Shown: positions 33,060-44,087, counted from the stretch's first letter. The stretch is DNA of 64,000 nt from Diplonema papillatum (GCA_030068145.1 JAPJBO010000163.1:248001-312000); one strand, 5' to 3'. The notes: generated from the sequence alone by a model not told the origin. Made by a program: numbers and translations.

Positions 33060-33740
33060 TTCGTACACACGAGTCCACTAGATGACAAGTACGACACGAG
33101 AGCGAAGGGGGTTGTGCTACTGACTGATTGCTTTCTTCGTTTCATTTTCAATTAATTAACTTCGTTTGCTGGCTAGCTTTTGGCGGATCCGTTTCTTTCT
33201 TTTCTATCATTTCGGTTTTGCTTGGAAGAAGTGCGTAGTTTTGTTTTATGAAGGGAGGTTAGCTAGCTGCTATCACCGGCCCGATGTCTGTGGTTCGCGG
33301 CACCTGTGGAGGTACTTCGGTTTTCAGTGCGGCCTCGCCCAGCGACGGATGCAACACTGCGCCGGTCCATCCCCTTTTGATAGACCGTGGTAGACCGAAT
33401 CATACAGCACCGGGCAATTCTATGCAGCTGTAGGGACTAGGGATGGACCTGATAGACCGTGGTGGACCGTGATTCACTGTGATAAACAGCGCAGGCACGT
33501 CGAGTCCAGGGACGGACCGGCTCGAACACTGAAAGCCGACACCAACAGGGGCAGTACTCGAGTGCCGCGGCTGGAAACCCGGTTCCTAGGTGGCGTCGTT
33601 CTTGCACGGGCCGTGAGGTGTGTCTGTCGCTCCGTGTTGGATGCCGCGCTCGAGGTCGACGTCAACGGGCAGCACTCTGGCATCGCAGCCAGGATGTTGC
33701 CCTGAGGGTACGACCATGGCTCAGTGTCAGAGATTTCGCA
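33060..33740. other. Intergenic, nothing assigned
   Basis: The phrase TGATAGACCGTGGT recurs near 33380-33460. No gene is seen. Confidence 0.35.
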
Positions 33741-33742
33741 CA

Positions 33743-33880
33743 CCCACGGCACGGAGGGAACGTCGACTTGCTGGACAAGATCCGCAAGGGAGAACTGGAC
33801 CCGCTGCAGATGACGTCTCACCGCATGCACATGGGAAGACTTGGATAAGGTTTACTGGGAACGTGTCAGTCAGACTTTGA
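33743..33880 (+). pseudogene. Possible zinc alcohol dehydrogenase C-terminal remnant
   Basis: A plus-strand frame reads GGNVDLLDKIRKGELDPLQM then TSHRMHMGR, which resembles the conserved C-terminal 'GklDps..iTHrm' block of zinc-dependent alcohol or formaldehyde dehydrogenases. Immediately after, a one-base shift would be needed to continue into LDKVYWERV. No other exon of such a gene was found nearby. Weak call from motif resemblance only. Confidence 0.35.
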
Positions 33881-34226
33881 CGGACACTTGCCGGCGTACA
33901 CGTGCACTAGTCATGCCATTTACTAGTCACTGCAGAGGCCCCCGTCGCGTCGCAGGCGGGTGCAAACACAGGCGGAACCTGGAGAAGCGCGTCCTCGCCT
34001 CGTTTCTTTTTTTAGAATTATCGTTTTTACCACATTTGGAAGATTGCTTGGCACGGCGGCATTGCGTGCACGAAAGGCGAGTTGCTAAAGCAACAGGCCT
34101 TGTTGCGCCCTTCGCGTTGTCTCAGTCCCCCCAAGGGAAGAACCTCGAAGAATGGTTGAGTCGCAGCTCTTGACAGATGGGAAAAAGAGAGTGGGTTATT
34201 ATTCGCTCTTCACGAAATGGGGGAAA

Positions 34227-34447
34227 AATACTCGAGGGATTGCCTTGTGCTCATTTCGAAGGAGGCTAGAGGGGGAGAAAACAATACAACTACAAAGTGG
34301 GTCTTTTTTGTTGAACGCTTACGTCCGCCACTAAACCCAGATTAACCTGTGTTTCGTGTGGGCTACAGCACATTTACCTCCTTTGAATCGCGACTGGCAG
34401 TCTCCTCAAGCATTTCCTACAAAGCAGGTGCTTATACCTTTAAAAAA
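34227..34447 (+). repeat. SINE-like family A copy, long form
   Basis: Runs from ATACTCGAGGGATTGCCTTG through ACAACTACAAAGTGGGTC and GTTGAACGCTTACG to AAAGCAGGTGCTTATAC and an A-run. Confidence 0.75.
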
Positions 34448-34650
34448 AGGACGTAGTTTTTAGTGTTTGGGCAGAGATCTGCCTCTCATGTGATGTTTGC
34501 TGCTAGCATATCAGGTTTCCCAAGAATGCGGGTCGGTCCTTGTTTTAGGGTGCCTTGGGCTTTCCGACTCCCGCTATTGTGAGCAGCGCAAACTGACCTA
34601 AGAGGTCCTGACTCGTCAATGATTCCCTGGACTTGCATACTTTCGAGAAG

Positions 34651-34946
34651 TACTCGAGGGGCTGCCTTGTGCGTATTTCGAAGGAGGCAGAGGGGGAAAA
34701 AACAATCCAACACTACAAAGTGGGTCATTTTTTGTTGAACGCATACGCCGGCCACTAAACCCAGATTTCCCTGTGCTTCGTGTGGGCTACAGCACATTTA
34801 CCTCCTTTGATATTGGACCGGTCCTGTTCCGATAGTAGGATGCTGATGATAACCACACTATGCCAGCCTTTCGCTACGTGACACCGTTTGATATTTCACA
34901 ACTGGCAGCCTCCTCAAGTATTTCCTACAAAAGCAGGTGCTTATAC
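34651..34946 (+). repeat. SINE-like family A, two partial copies
   Basis: One copy from TACTCGAGGGGCTGCCTTGT to ACCTCCTTTGAT (34651-34812), then a second 3' part from TTTGATATTTCACAAC to AAGCAGGTGCTTATAC (34888-34946). Confidence 0.7.
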
Positions 34947-34949
34947 AGA

Positions 34950-35465
34950 ACATTTCCGGAGTTGGGGCTTGCACTGATAAACGAAGCAACGGACGATCAG
35001 CATCAACTGACCAAAGGTGATGGAAATGATAAGGCAAAAGTACTTTTTTCGTTGGCTTCGTTTTCTCTTTCATGTGCAACCGTTGTTCCGGAAATGTTCC
35101 CGTCAGTACAGATGTACTATTAAAAAAAAAAAAAAAAAAAAAAAAACAGATCTTGCACTCCCTGCCAGGTAGAACGTAGAGTGACAAACTGTTGTGCAGC
35201 CAACAGATGCCCTCGGAAGCTACCATCAGTGAAATGCGGAGTGACATCTTGTTGTGCAACCAACAGATGCTGACAAACGAACTACTGTGCGGTTTACAGG
35301 TTGTCACCGGGCGATACGCCGAGTGACAAACTGTTGTGTCAACAGATGCCGACTGGCTCGTGGCAGCCAAGCGTTCACAGCGACGTTGCCTTTTGATCCT
35401 TCGATGTCGGCTCACCTAACCTAGGCAAGAGAATTGTCTAAGGGTTGGATTGTTCACCCACTAAC

Positions 35466-35497
<32 letters not shown>

Positions 35498-36570
35498 CAG
35501 GTTGGTTTTACCCTACTGATGGAGAGCCCATCGGGCCAGCCCATTCTGCTGTGCAACCGATCCTCGCATTGCCACCAGGCAAGATGTAGAGCAGGAGATG
35601 TGAAGAAGTTCTGAGATCAGGCGAGGGCGACTACGCTTTCGGTGCCCTGTTGTTCTTATTCCCCTGCAGGGATTGGGTAATGCAGCTTTCAAGCTCGCAA
35701 CGGTGTTCACACCGTTGTGTCCAAGCGTGTAGACTTGCGGCGTGACCAACGCCCTCAGACGTGCTAAAAATTAGTATGGCGCTTTCTTTTGTTTGTGCGC
35801 ACCAGCGGAACTCACCTGCTTTGGTAAGTTTCATGTAGTACGCTGCCAACTACTAATTTTTAGTACCAACAATGCAATGTTAACACGAAAAACGAGGAAT
35901 CAACGCATAAGCCTATTCTCCCCTATCTCCTGCAACTGCATCGAATTGCCTGCCGTCTATGACAGTGAGTCACGGCAAAGGCAAAGGCTGCAGAAGCATG
36001 CAAACCGGCAAGGAAGGGAAGAGTCGCAAAGCGACCGCGCGAAGACGATGATTCGAATGAGTGCAAACGCCAGAAGCACGACACAGTACGATCGAAGAGG
36101 TAGTCATCCAGTGGCTAATGCAGGCCATCGCTACAGATATTCTGCATTCTAACCTCAACTATGACGTGCGCCACGGTAAACCACGCCCGTCCGTGTCCCC
36201 TGGAGCTGCATAGAAATCGCCTTCAGCGGTTTTGCTACTGTAGTACCAGTCAGAAATAATGCAGGCCTTCGCCACAGATTCGTTCTAACCTCAGACCTTG
36301 AAGACGCCCACAGTCTGCACCAGGAGGGGATGGAACGGCTTGCAAGTGGATAACCAACCTAGCGCTCCTGAACCCCTCCCCTCGCGTCTTCCGCGGCTTC
36401 TGGACAGCAGTTCTCCTGCTTCACCGCCGAAGGCTTCCCCTCGCGTCTTTCTCGGCTTCTGGGTTTCGCCTGTAGTCCACGGATAGTCCCAAGCGACAGG
36501 TGCTTCTCCAGACACTACACACAAAGCGCGCTTCGTTTGCTTCACCGCCGAAGGCTTCCCCTCGCGTCTT
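34950..36570. other. Intergenic, repeats and A-run
   Basis: A run of about 25 A at 35121-35146. Several units containing GTGACAAACTGTTGTG and CAACAGATGCC lie between 35170 and 35350. A direct repeat of CGAAGGCTTCCCCTCGCGTC occurs near 36428 and 36548. No gene is supported. Confidence 0.45.
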
Positions 36571-36575
36571 TCTCG

Positions 36576-36746
36576 GCTAATATCCGTAGATGGCGGTTTC
36601 CCAGAGGACAAACGAAGCGATAGTCAAGACACTCAACAAGATTGTGAGCAGGGTCAGGCCGAGTTGAGGGGCGGAGCACAACCCTTCGCAGATGCCGAAA
36701 ATGAATGCGACGAAGACGCAGTAGAGCAAATACGCGCAGAACGCTG
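36576..36746 (-). CDS. Terminal exon with two membrane spans
   Basis: After acceptor TTTTCCCCAG at about 36747 the minus strand encodes some 56 residues ending in TAG. It has two hydrophobic stretches (around AYLLYCVFVAFIFGI and LTLLTILLSVLTIASFVLW) joined by a Cys-containing loop. The frame, hydrophobicity and clean acceptor suggest a real final exon of a membrane protein, but no matching upstream exon was identified. Its phase does not join the exon ending near 39.2 kb. Function unknown. Confidence 0.4.
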
Positions 36747-36799
36747 GGGAAAACTGTGTGGTACGTTGGGGGAAATCGTAGTTTAATGCTGGAGTGGGG

Positions 36800-36960
36800 G
36801 GGTCGCAAGAACGTGCTTGGCATGGATAAGTGCTCAACACCGCACTGGTCCAGCCTGCGTCGTGTTTCAGTCCTTCAAGCCACGGGTACATAAGGCGGAC
36901 CATCATCGGCGTGGAACCTGAGTGCCTGCAGACACAGCGGTGTGGGTCTGGTTAGACAGG
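36800..36960 (+). repeat. Family F repeat copy
   Basis: Contains GCAAGAACGTGCTTGGCATG through GGCGGACCATCATCGGCGTG. It immediately precedes, on the minus strand, the two-span exon. Confidence 0.65.
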
Positions 36961-37090
36961 CTACGGCTAGTACTCGTCACAGCCAGTTGGAGTGGGGGGA
37001 GGATCCATGGGAAGACCTTTTGTGGTTACCAAACATGAAATGTTGGAGGAAGGAAATGAGAAGCTCGTCAGTAAGCCGTAAACGGAGGAG

Positions 37091-37214
37091 TCCAGCCTCA
37101 GAAGCTGGACTTAAAGCTGGGGTTAAAAAGCGGGTGTCACACCCGCTTTTCGGGTGTGGATTCCCACGCGTTTTGGTTGTAGCACCCTCTTTAGCTCCAG
37201 CTTCTGAGGCTGGA
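37091..37214. repeat. MITE-like foldback, CACACCC family
   Basis: Inverted ends TCCAGCCTCAGAAGCTGGA and TCCAGCTTCTGAGGCTGGA are perfect complements. The centre carries GGTGTCACACCCGC. It is a closer-to-intact copy of the element at 2714-2861. Confidence 0.85.
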
Positions 37215-39160
37215 CCTCACCGTGTAGCGTTTTCACTTGCGTCCTGAGTTCAGCTTTCCGTAGCGAACGAAAGGGAGCAATGATCGAAGCGTGGCATACC
37301 TCGCGTCGGCAGGCTTTGCTCCACGACATGGTAGGGCGGTGGCAATGCTTCACAAGCGCAAACAGTGCGACGAACGGCGGCCACGGTAGCAGGGCCCCCG
37401 CCGATGCAATGATCGGCCACAATCTGTGACAGGGGGTCGTTGTTATTGGTGCTGGTATTGTGGGATAAGGTAAAAGGGAAAAATTCTTTTTTGCAGTGGC
37501 CTCCGCTGGGTCTGGTAGTCCGTGCTACCTCCTTTCTTTTACACTCGTTCTATTCTCTACTCACTACTGTGCTCTTTGGCTAGCAGCCAAAAAAGACACC
37601 TGCGACCGACACCACGAACTCATTCGCAATGAATACGGCCCAGGGCCGCCCCACGTGCTTACATGTTGAGCATTGAGATCTTTTGAGTACATGAACCACA
37701 TGGATTAGCACGCACTGTTGAGCAGGGGTTTGCCATGTAGCCCTTATCGGTCTAAGTCAACACTGTTACTTTGATGGCATGTTCGCCGGGGAAGAATCTG
37801 TGACAGGGGGGTCAGCCGGCTGATGGATGGATGGATGGTTCTTAACAAGATGCCTGGGAGGTTTTCGTTTTACACAAGCGCCAGCTTTGGGGCAGGAAAT
37901 GCTCGATGAACCCTCAGACAAAGAAGGGATACAAGTTCCACAGTGCTCAACGACTTTATCACGCGGGCGGCCATGAGACTACCCATCCTCAGGTGGTACC
38001 ACTGAGCTGCGTTTTTATCCTTACTGTAACGCTCTTGCCAGCCGGCGAGGTTTCTAATAAATGCGCCTCGTCGTGCAGCTTTTATGCCTCCAACAGCGGA
38101 TCGAACATCCCGTGCTATGGTTGCGTCCAAAAGCGACACCTTGCTTCTTCTTTTTACATAAACCTTGCTTCTTCTTTTTACATAAGCGCCAGCTTGGAAG
38201 GAAACTTTCGGCAAAAGCTGCCAGACAAAGAATCGAAGGGATCCCGAGTGCTGTAACTACCGAACCACGTGTTGAACGGACGTGAGGTCATGCGGGTCGA
38301 CCCCAACACGACAAAACACACAAACACAACAGGTCAAAGTCCTCAGTAAGAAAACAACACACGGTGGTGTTAGCGAAGAACAAATCAGATTGTGTTTGTA
38401 TTGTATTTTGCCCCTCTACCTCTATATTTCCTCCCTTCCATTCGGAGTCAAAGCAGCTACGTCGAGTGTCTTTAGCGTTTGTTGTGGTTTAGAGGTGTTT
38501 TAGGGTCTCCGTGTGACCGTTCATGAATGGGTTCTCTTAGAGCAAGTAAGGGCTATATGGTTACGGGTTGTATGTTTAGTGCACGCTTTCGATATGGGTT
38601 GTGGCTAGCCATGTCCGGGACTGTTTGTGACCGACGCCAAGTACACTCCTTCGTGGAGTGTAGTCTTGGGCCCCCCACGTTCTAAAAGTTGAGCAGGGGT
38701 TGCCTTGTAGCCCGTACCGGTCTTCCTGTCGTCCGCGTTGTTTTGTGTGTCTCGCGATCCGTTCGGCGTATAGATGGGTGTTTTGTGAGCAGTACGAAGC
38801 CGTGTATAGCACCAACAGTCGAAGTACCAAAAGGGAAAGTGTACGAGGCTATCATCCTGCAAGCTGAGGGCAGCATGTCGCGTACGCGTAGTAGCCTACT
38901 GGAATGTGGGGGAAAGCAAGAACGTCCTCGGAATGGGGGTTTGCTCAGCATGACATCTATCTACCAAAACACGCTGAAGTCGGTATGTGAGAGGCGTGCA
39001 GCAGGGTGTTGGTTTTGAGTTCCCCTATCGTGGGTGCTTATCCAAAAACCGTACACCGCGAGAGTAGGAGAAAGTAGAAAGGGAAACTAGAGTTTTCGTT
39101 GATGCACTATCCTGAGCCCAAATCCTGGACGTGGTTTCAGGTGGAAAATCGGGAAATGAT
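37215..39160. other. Repeat-rich intergenic stretch
   Basis: Holds an inverse SINE-like family C copy (about 38165-38475) and a direct duplication of CTTGCTTCTTCTTTTTACATA near 38141-38185. Two short stretches (around 37660 and 38670) resemble 1930 and 55590 (CTTGGGCCCCCCACG). No gene is supported. Confidence 0.5.
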
Positions 39161-39165
39161 CATGA

Positions 39166-40533
39166 TCAGAAGGTCCTACTTGGCCGGCGGTTCACTTTCC
39201 TCGTGCATTGCACGTGGATAAAACGAAAATAGTTGCGAGAGCATGCATACATCATCATGCACTCAACTTCGTCCTCCCGGAGAAATCGAGCGGCTAGATA
39301 CATTGTGGCGATGATGGGCAGGGGCGCGGCCATGCTGAACCCGAAAGTCGCGAGCCGATGCGCAATGTTGGACCACCCGGGCAGGGTGAACCTAATTGCG
39401 CACAGAACAAGGCACACGTCGAGCGGGATCGTTGTCGTAGACCAGCCGTACGGCACGCTTTCGCGGACAGCGAGTTGCAGCATCATAACGCCCGTCCCCG
39501 TGATCCCGACGCACAGCAGGGTGAAAAAGACCAGTCCCTCTTTGTTGGCGAAGTACGTGAATATGCACAAAAAGCTGACGGCGATCGTGAGACTCAGCGT
39601 GGCCAAGTCCGCGCACAGATACCTCGTCGCTTGACCGACTTGAGTAGACCCGGTCTGCAGGAAGCGTTGTGTGATTAGAGAGGAAACGCACGATTCGCAC
39701 TGGACCTGTTAAACTGGCTAACAGTCATGATTCTTACCTGGGCGGGGCGAGCGGGTAGATTCATCACGTTTCTACCTGACCTGCCAAACTGGCTAACAGT
39801 CATGATTCTTACCTGGGCGGGGCGAGCGGGTAGATTAATCACGTTTCTACCTGACCTGCCAAACTGGCTAACCATGCAAACAATCATGATTCTCCCCTGA
39901 CCTGCCAAACTGGTTAACCATCATAATTCTCGGGTAAAGTTACAAACAATCATGATTCTCACCTGACCTGCCAACTGGTTAACCATCATGATTCTCACCC
40001 GACCGGTTAAAGTTGGCAGACCCTTCCTCTTTCTGCCATTTCGTTGGCCTGCTTGTCCAGAGAATGAACCGTTGTGGGATTCTCCTCCAGCACTGTAAAG
40101 GTGTGCAATGCACCTGGACCTTGTCCGCACTCTTCCAAACTCTTTAGCATGGCCGTTCTTGAAACTTAGTTTTTTGGATCGAAGCATGTGGGTACGGTGG
40201 CGCTGATATCGTGTGATTCGCAGTGCATACGTAGTCGAGGAGTTCGAACACGACCAGGGCGAGGCAAGAAGACGTGAAGAAGACGGCGGCAGGAGCGACC
40301 AGCTGCGGGCCGTAGTCGCGGAGCTTGCTGAGGACGCGCTCCGTGCGTCTGCCCTTCTCGACCAGGCGCCGTTCGCGGTCGCGCGAGAGCTTCTGCTTCT
40401 TCACCGCCTCCAGGAACAGCTGGAACAGGTTCTCAGGGAAGACGACGAACTCCTCGACAGCTGCGAGCTGGTCAGCACGGCACAAGTCGCGCGGGAGGCA
40501 CCTCGCTGGCACATGCGGCACGCGGATGAGGCC
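39166..40533 (-). CDS. Polytopic membrane protein, two exons of a larger gene
   Basis: The upstream exon is 40533-40231 (acceptor GACTACTAG, donor GTATGC); the downstream exon is 39654-39166 (acceptor CTTCCTGCAG with CTAATCAC as a likely branch site). Frames join in phase 0. The first exon has a basic amphipathic region (KKQKLSRDRERRLVEKGRR) and one span. The second has about four more spans: around LSLTIAVSFLCIFTY, FFTLLCVGITGTGVMML, LDVCLVLCAIRFTL and SMAAPLPIIATMYLA. A tail with DEVECMMMYACSR follows. Either the frame ends at 39166 or another donor (GTATGCATG, near 39244) leads to further exons. The N-terminus lies upstream. Five spans after a basic helix would suit the membrane part of a cyclase or sensor protein, but this is a guess. 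Confidence 0.6.
39715..40005. repeat. Intronic minisatellite, CATGATTCTTACC units
   Basis: Two near-identical 78-bp units (ACTGGCTAACAGTCATGATT, then GGGCGGGGCGAGCGGGTAGA) followed by shorter variants with ACCTGACCTGCCAA. The array fills the intron between the two membrane-protein exons. Confidence 0.85.
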
Positions 40534-40641
40534 CTAGTAGTCGTGTTTGTGTCAGCTTAGTGTGAGTTTGATCGAAGTAACATCAAGGCAGGCCTTGCAA
40601 AGACCAGTCACCGTCAACGCCGCGTGGGTGCGGCGTTTGGT

Positions 40642-41175
40642 ATTACAGGGGGCTAAATACAATTGTCTTGGAATACAATTGTGTCCTTTGAATACAATTG
40701 TCTTTTTTTTTTGGCCGGTTTCAGAGTCCGTCCAGCTGAATAGAATTGTGTTGGAACACTGTTGGTTTTGGTGCAGTTGCCTTGGAATACAATTGTGCAC
40801 ACGGTTTCTAATCGTGGACCCTCCACAACAGGTCTGGACTCCGGTAGACTGGAGACCGGTGGTCACGTTTGTCAAGTTGTCAGTGACTGTTGTGAAACCT
40901 TTGTAGGCTATTACGTGTAAGTGATTTTGGAAGGTGGCGCATTCGTCGGCGGAGCGTTTGTAGGTGGCGCTTTGGTGGGCGCCCTTGAACGAATCGGCTC
41001 GTGCAGCTTGGCCGGACTGTCTCCGTCTTGGCCGCGTGACAAGGCGACTTCTGTAGAAACAATTGTATTCCAAGACAATTCTATTCAACAACTGTCAAGT
41101 TCTGCCGGGGCAGGGATTGGCGTGCGTGCTTTGGAATACAAATTGTGCACAATTGTATTTAGCCCCCCCTGTAAT
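40642..41175. mobile_element. MITE-like element with AATACAATTGT ends
   Basis: The left end ATTACAGGGGGCTAAATACA and the right end (inverse, with two extra G) frame 534 bp with no convincing gene. Both ends contain several AATACAATTG motifs in opposite orientations. No clear target duplication. Probably a non-autonomous DNA transposon. Confidence 0.7.
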
Positions 41176-41331
41176 CATCATGTTTCAACCCCTCGTTTGC
41201 GCGTAACCTGGAAGCACCCAGAGGGTGTCGGTGGTACAAAGGTGCAGTTGCCCGCATCCATCCGGGAATCAGCTCGCATCGGGGAGGTGACGCTACCCAC
41301 CTGGACGAGGTGTCCTGCTGCCCCGTGTTAG

Positions 41332-41904
41332 TTGTTTGAACTGTTTAACCTTTCAAAGACCACGGAGGTCAGCGGACCGGGAGCTACCGGAGAGAGGTGT
41401 GTGTGCGTTCCTGATACGTGTGTGTGCGATGATGTGGGTTTGCGTGGCAGCCTGATACGTGTGCGCTGGCTGTTACACGAGCTTGATGCTCCGCGTGGTT
41501 GCTTGGTGCCGTGTGCCGTGGGCACCGCCCGCTGCACACGGGGATTCGTTTGCGACATTAAAACCTCGGCGGGAAAAAGCGTGCTTATCCCACTCAAGAA
41601 ACAATCTGTGACGATAGACTGCACACTCGTGTTTGTAGACGATTTCACGCTCCAGATTATAGATCACGGATCCGAGGGTCCTACTCGAGCGGTTCAATTT
41701 CACACATTGCATCTGCGCTTCCCCACGGAGGTTAGAGCCCGGAGGGAGTTCTTAGCTGAATATTTAGACGGAACACTGCCCTCTCATACACGATTGAGGC
41801 CGATGCCTGATTGTTACGAAAGGATCCTCCAGGGGTTGCCGCAGCAGGGTCTTTTCGGGAGTCTTTCACGGCGCACAATCTCGCCTAGTCGTGCCATTCA
41901 CTAG
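41332..41904 (+). CDS. Hypothetical protein, 190 residues
   Basis: An uninterrupted plus-strand frame whose middle (residues about 45-170) has a plausible globular composition, with alternating hydrophobic stretches such as SVTIDCTLVFVDDFTLQI and a charged helix-like REFLAEYLDGT. The first 40 residues are Cys- and Val-rich and look less protein-like, so the start may be downstream or in another exon. The last 15 codons run into a CTAGTCAT-rich repeat at 41840. No family recognised. It could be an exon of an unlinked gene or a transposon protein. Confidence 0.35.
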   Translation: MFELFNLSKTTEVSGPGATGERCVCVPDTCVCDDVGLRGSLIRVRWLLHELDAPRGCLVPCAVGTARCTRGFVCDIKTSAGKSVLIPLKKQSVTIDCTLVFVDDFTLQIIDHGSEGPTRAVQFHTLHLRFPTEVRARREFLAEYLDGTLPSHTRLRPMPDCYERILQGLPQQGLFGSLSRRTISPSRAIH

Positions 41905-42042
41905 TCATTTACTACTGATCTTACCAGTCATAAATTGTGTTAGTCCCTATGACTAGTGTCACTCGCTAGTCATTCTTAGTAGTGGCACTAGCAAGCCATT
42001 TTCAGTAGTAAGATTTGCTAGTCATTATCATTAGTGCATCGT
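41840..42042. repeat. CTAGTCAT-rich repeat, left copy
   Basis: From GCAGGGTCTTTTCGGGAGTC through CCATTCACTAGTCATTTAC to GCTAGTCATTATCATTAGTG. A related block at 42402-42590 flanks the other side of the duplicated F-box exon, and a short piece is at 33903-33930. Confidence 0.7.
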
Positions 42043-42404
42043 GTTGCGAGGAGACATACCTCAGCTCCGTGCCGGTCTTCGAACGTGCTGTGGACCCAGT
42101 ATTCTTGCTTCCAGAGCTGGTCGTTCAGGGACGCGGCGCGGAAGGCCGCGCACGCGCCGCCGGCCGCGCGCACCGCCTGCGTCGGCAGGTGCTTGAAGAC
42201 GAGGATCAGCACCGCCTCCGGCAGCAGCCCGACCGTGGCCTGCACGTCGACCGCCAAGCACGCAGGGGCGGAGCACGGCGGCGGCGTGTACCCGCTGCGC
42301 CGGTCACGCCGCACCGCGGCTTCGCCGACACCACCCGCCGGCCCGGAGCAGTTGGAAGGCAGGAGCTGCGCCTGCGGCGCAGCTGAAGCGCCACGGCGCC
42401 GGAG
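42043..42404 (-). pseudogene. Duplicated F-box exon fragment
   Basis: On the minus strand this repeats the last roughly 110 codons of the F-box exon at 42756-43080 with few changes, including the splice donor (GAG then GTATG) at 42059. It lacks the upstream part of that exon and any acceptor, and it sits between two copies of a CTAGTCAT-rich repeat. It lies downstream of the real exon, within the presumed intron or 3' region of the same gene. Confidence 0.75.
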
Positions 42405-42590
42405 CAGGGTCTTTCCGGGAGTATTTTCACGGTGCACTAGTCATGCCATTCACTAGTTATTTAGTGGTGATCATACTAGTCATAAATCGTATTAGTCATA
42501 TGACCCGCAAAGCCGTAATAATGACTAGTGGCACTAGTCATTATTACGAGTGCACTAGCAAGCCATTTAGTTGTAAGATTTCTAAAGTGC
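42402..42590. repeat. CTAGTCAT-rich repeat, right copy
   Basis: Resembles 41840-42042 in order of motifs: GCAGGGTCTTTCCGGGAGTA, CACTAGTCATGCCATTCACT, GCACTAGCAAGCCATTTAG. Confidence 0.7.
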
Positions 42591-42755
42591 AAGTTCGCTT
42601 AGGGATCCGCGGTTTTATAGTCTCCGGGTGACCGTAGTCATAAAGGTTCCTTTAAGGTATAGTATGTTTGTGTGTACATCTTTGCTGCCTGTTGCCGACT
42701 ATTCGACTTACTTTATCGCGCGATTTCTAGTTATAAGTGTTGCGAGGAGGCATAC

Positions 42756-44087
42756 CTCAGCTCCGTGCCGGTCTTCGAACGTGCTGTGGACCCAGTATTC
42801 TTGCTTCCAGAGCTGGTCGTTCAGGGACGCGGCGCGGAAGGCGGCGCACACGCCGCCGGCCGCGCGCACCGCCTGCGTCGGCAGGTGCTTGAAGACGAGG
42901 ATCAGCACCGCCTCCGGCAGCAGCCCGACCGTGGCCTGCACGTCGACCGCCACGCACGCCGCGGCGCCGGAGCACGGCGGCGGCGTGTACCCGCCGCGCC
43001 GGTCGCACCGCACCGCGGCTTCGCCGACACCACCCGCCGGCCCGGAGCAGGTGGAAGGCAGGAGCTGCGCCTGCGGTGAGCTGAAGTCCCGCGGCACCGG
43101 CACCGGTACCGCCGGGCCGCGGGAGGTCGCGTGGAAAAAACACGCGCCGCTCGGAGCGTTCGCCGGCGCATGCGGGTTGGTCGACGGCGCTGCCGGCTGC
43201 GGGCCCCGCGACGAGGGAACGGGCAGGAGGGGGTTGGAGGTGTCCACGGGCTCGGGCAAGACCGCGGCGAAGCACGGCTTGCCGGCGGGAGCGCCGCAGG
43301 GGGGTGTTCCTTCCATCGGCGGCGTCGACGGCTCGGACGCAGGCGTGCACGGCGGTTCGACGGCCCTCCGCTGCGGGGCGACTGCCACCTCGATGTCCTC
43401 CCACGACACGACGTCCATCGCCGGTAGTTCCGCGAACAAGTCCGGCAGTTCGAACCCGCCGTCGTCGGACCCATCGGCCTCCGATTGCGACTGGCGTGCG
43501 GCCCTGCGAGGCCGCTGGCGCCGCTTGAGGAGTGCCTCCTCTCGCTTCGCCTTGCCGCAGACTCTCTTCCTAAGCAGCTCAGCCGACCGGGGCCAGACGC
43601 ACAGCCCGATGAGCAGCATGTCGTGCTTGCACACCGTCACGTCCGCCCACTTGAAGGGGAGGGTGAGGGTTGTTTCCTCGTCGGACGGGCTGTCGGCGGA
43701 CAAGTTCGCCATCACGCGATCTGGCAACGAATCGCAGCTCAGCTGCACCCTCGAAACAACCTGCTTGTGCGAGAACCCGGGTGTGTGCACTTGGACGAAG
43801 ATCGTGGAGGCTGGGGTTTGTTCGCCCGAGGGGAACGTCGGCGCCGGCGGCTGGCTGGACGTCAGCTTGACGTAAACGTCCATCGTGATTCCGGGCACCA
43901 GGCGCGCCGACCAAGTGTGTGCGGCCTCCCGCAAGCGGGGCACTTTGAAGTAGAACGTCCGCGTGATCGCCGTCCGGTCTGTCCACTGCACCAAGGTGCT
44001 CGGATTCGGCCTCCTCTCAAGCTGCCCCGGGGGGGGCGCCGTCTGCCCTCCGGACCGCCGGTAACGCGTTCTGACCCCCATGATCAT
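42756..44087 (-). CDS. F-box protein with N-terminal beta-sandwich-like region, first exon
   Basis: From ATG at 44087 the exon encodes 444 residues and ends GAG before donor GTATGCC at 42755. Residues about 40-170 (with VPGITMDVYVKL and later LPFKWADVTVCKHDMLLIG) look like a beta-rich domain of the ASH/MSP kind; this is a weak resemblance. Residues about 185-360 are low-complexity, rich in Pro, Ala and Arg, and probably disordered. Residues about 394-440 fit an F-box: LLPEAVLILVFKHLPTQ, then FRAASLNDQLWKQEYW. F-box proteins usually serve as substrate adaptors in SCF ubiquitin ligases. Later exons are not identified; the phase-0 junction would be compatible with the membrane-protein exons at 40.5-39.2 kb, but nothing else supports that. 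The upstream region (44400-44605) is a minisatellite. Confidence 0.65.

Noticed and set aside
36576-39654. Joining the two-span exon at 36.6 kb to the polytopic exons at 39-40.5 kb
   Set aside because: The only good donor at the end of the 39.2-kb exon leaves a phase incompatible with the acceptor at 36.7 kb.
42628-43875. 415-codon plus-strand frame
   Set aside because: Antisense to the F-box exon; low-complexity, with no domain.
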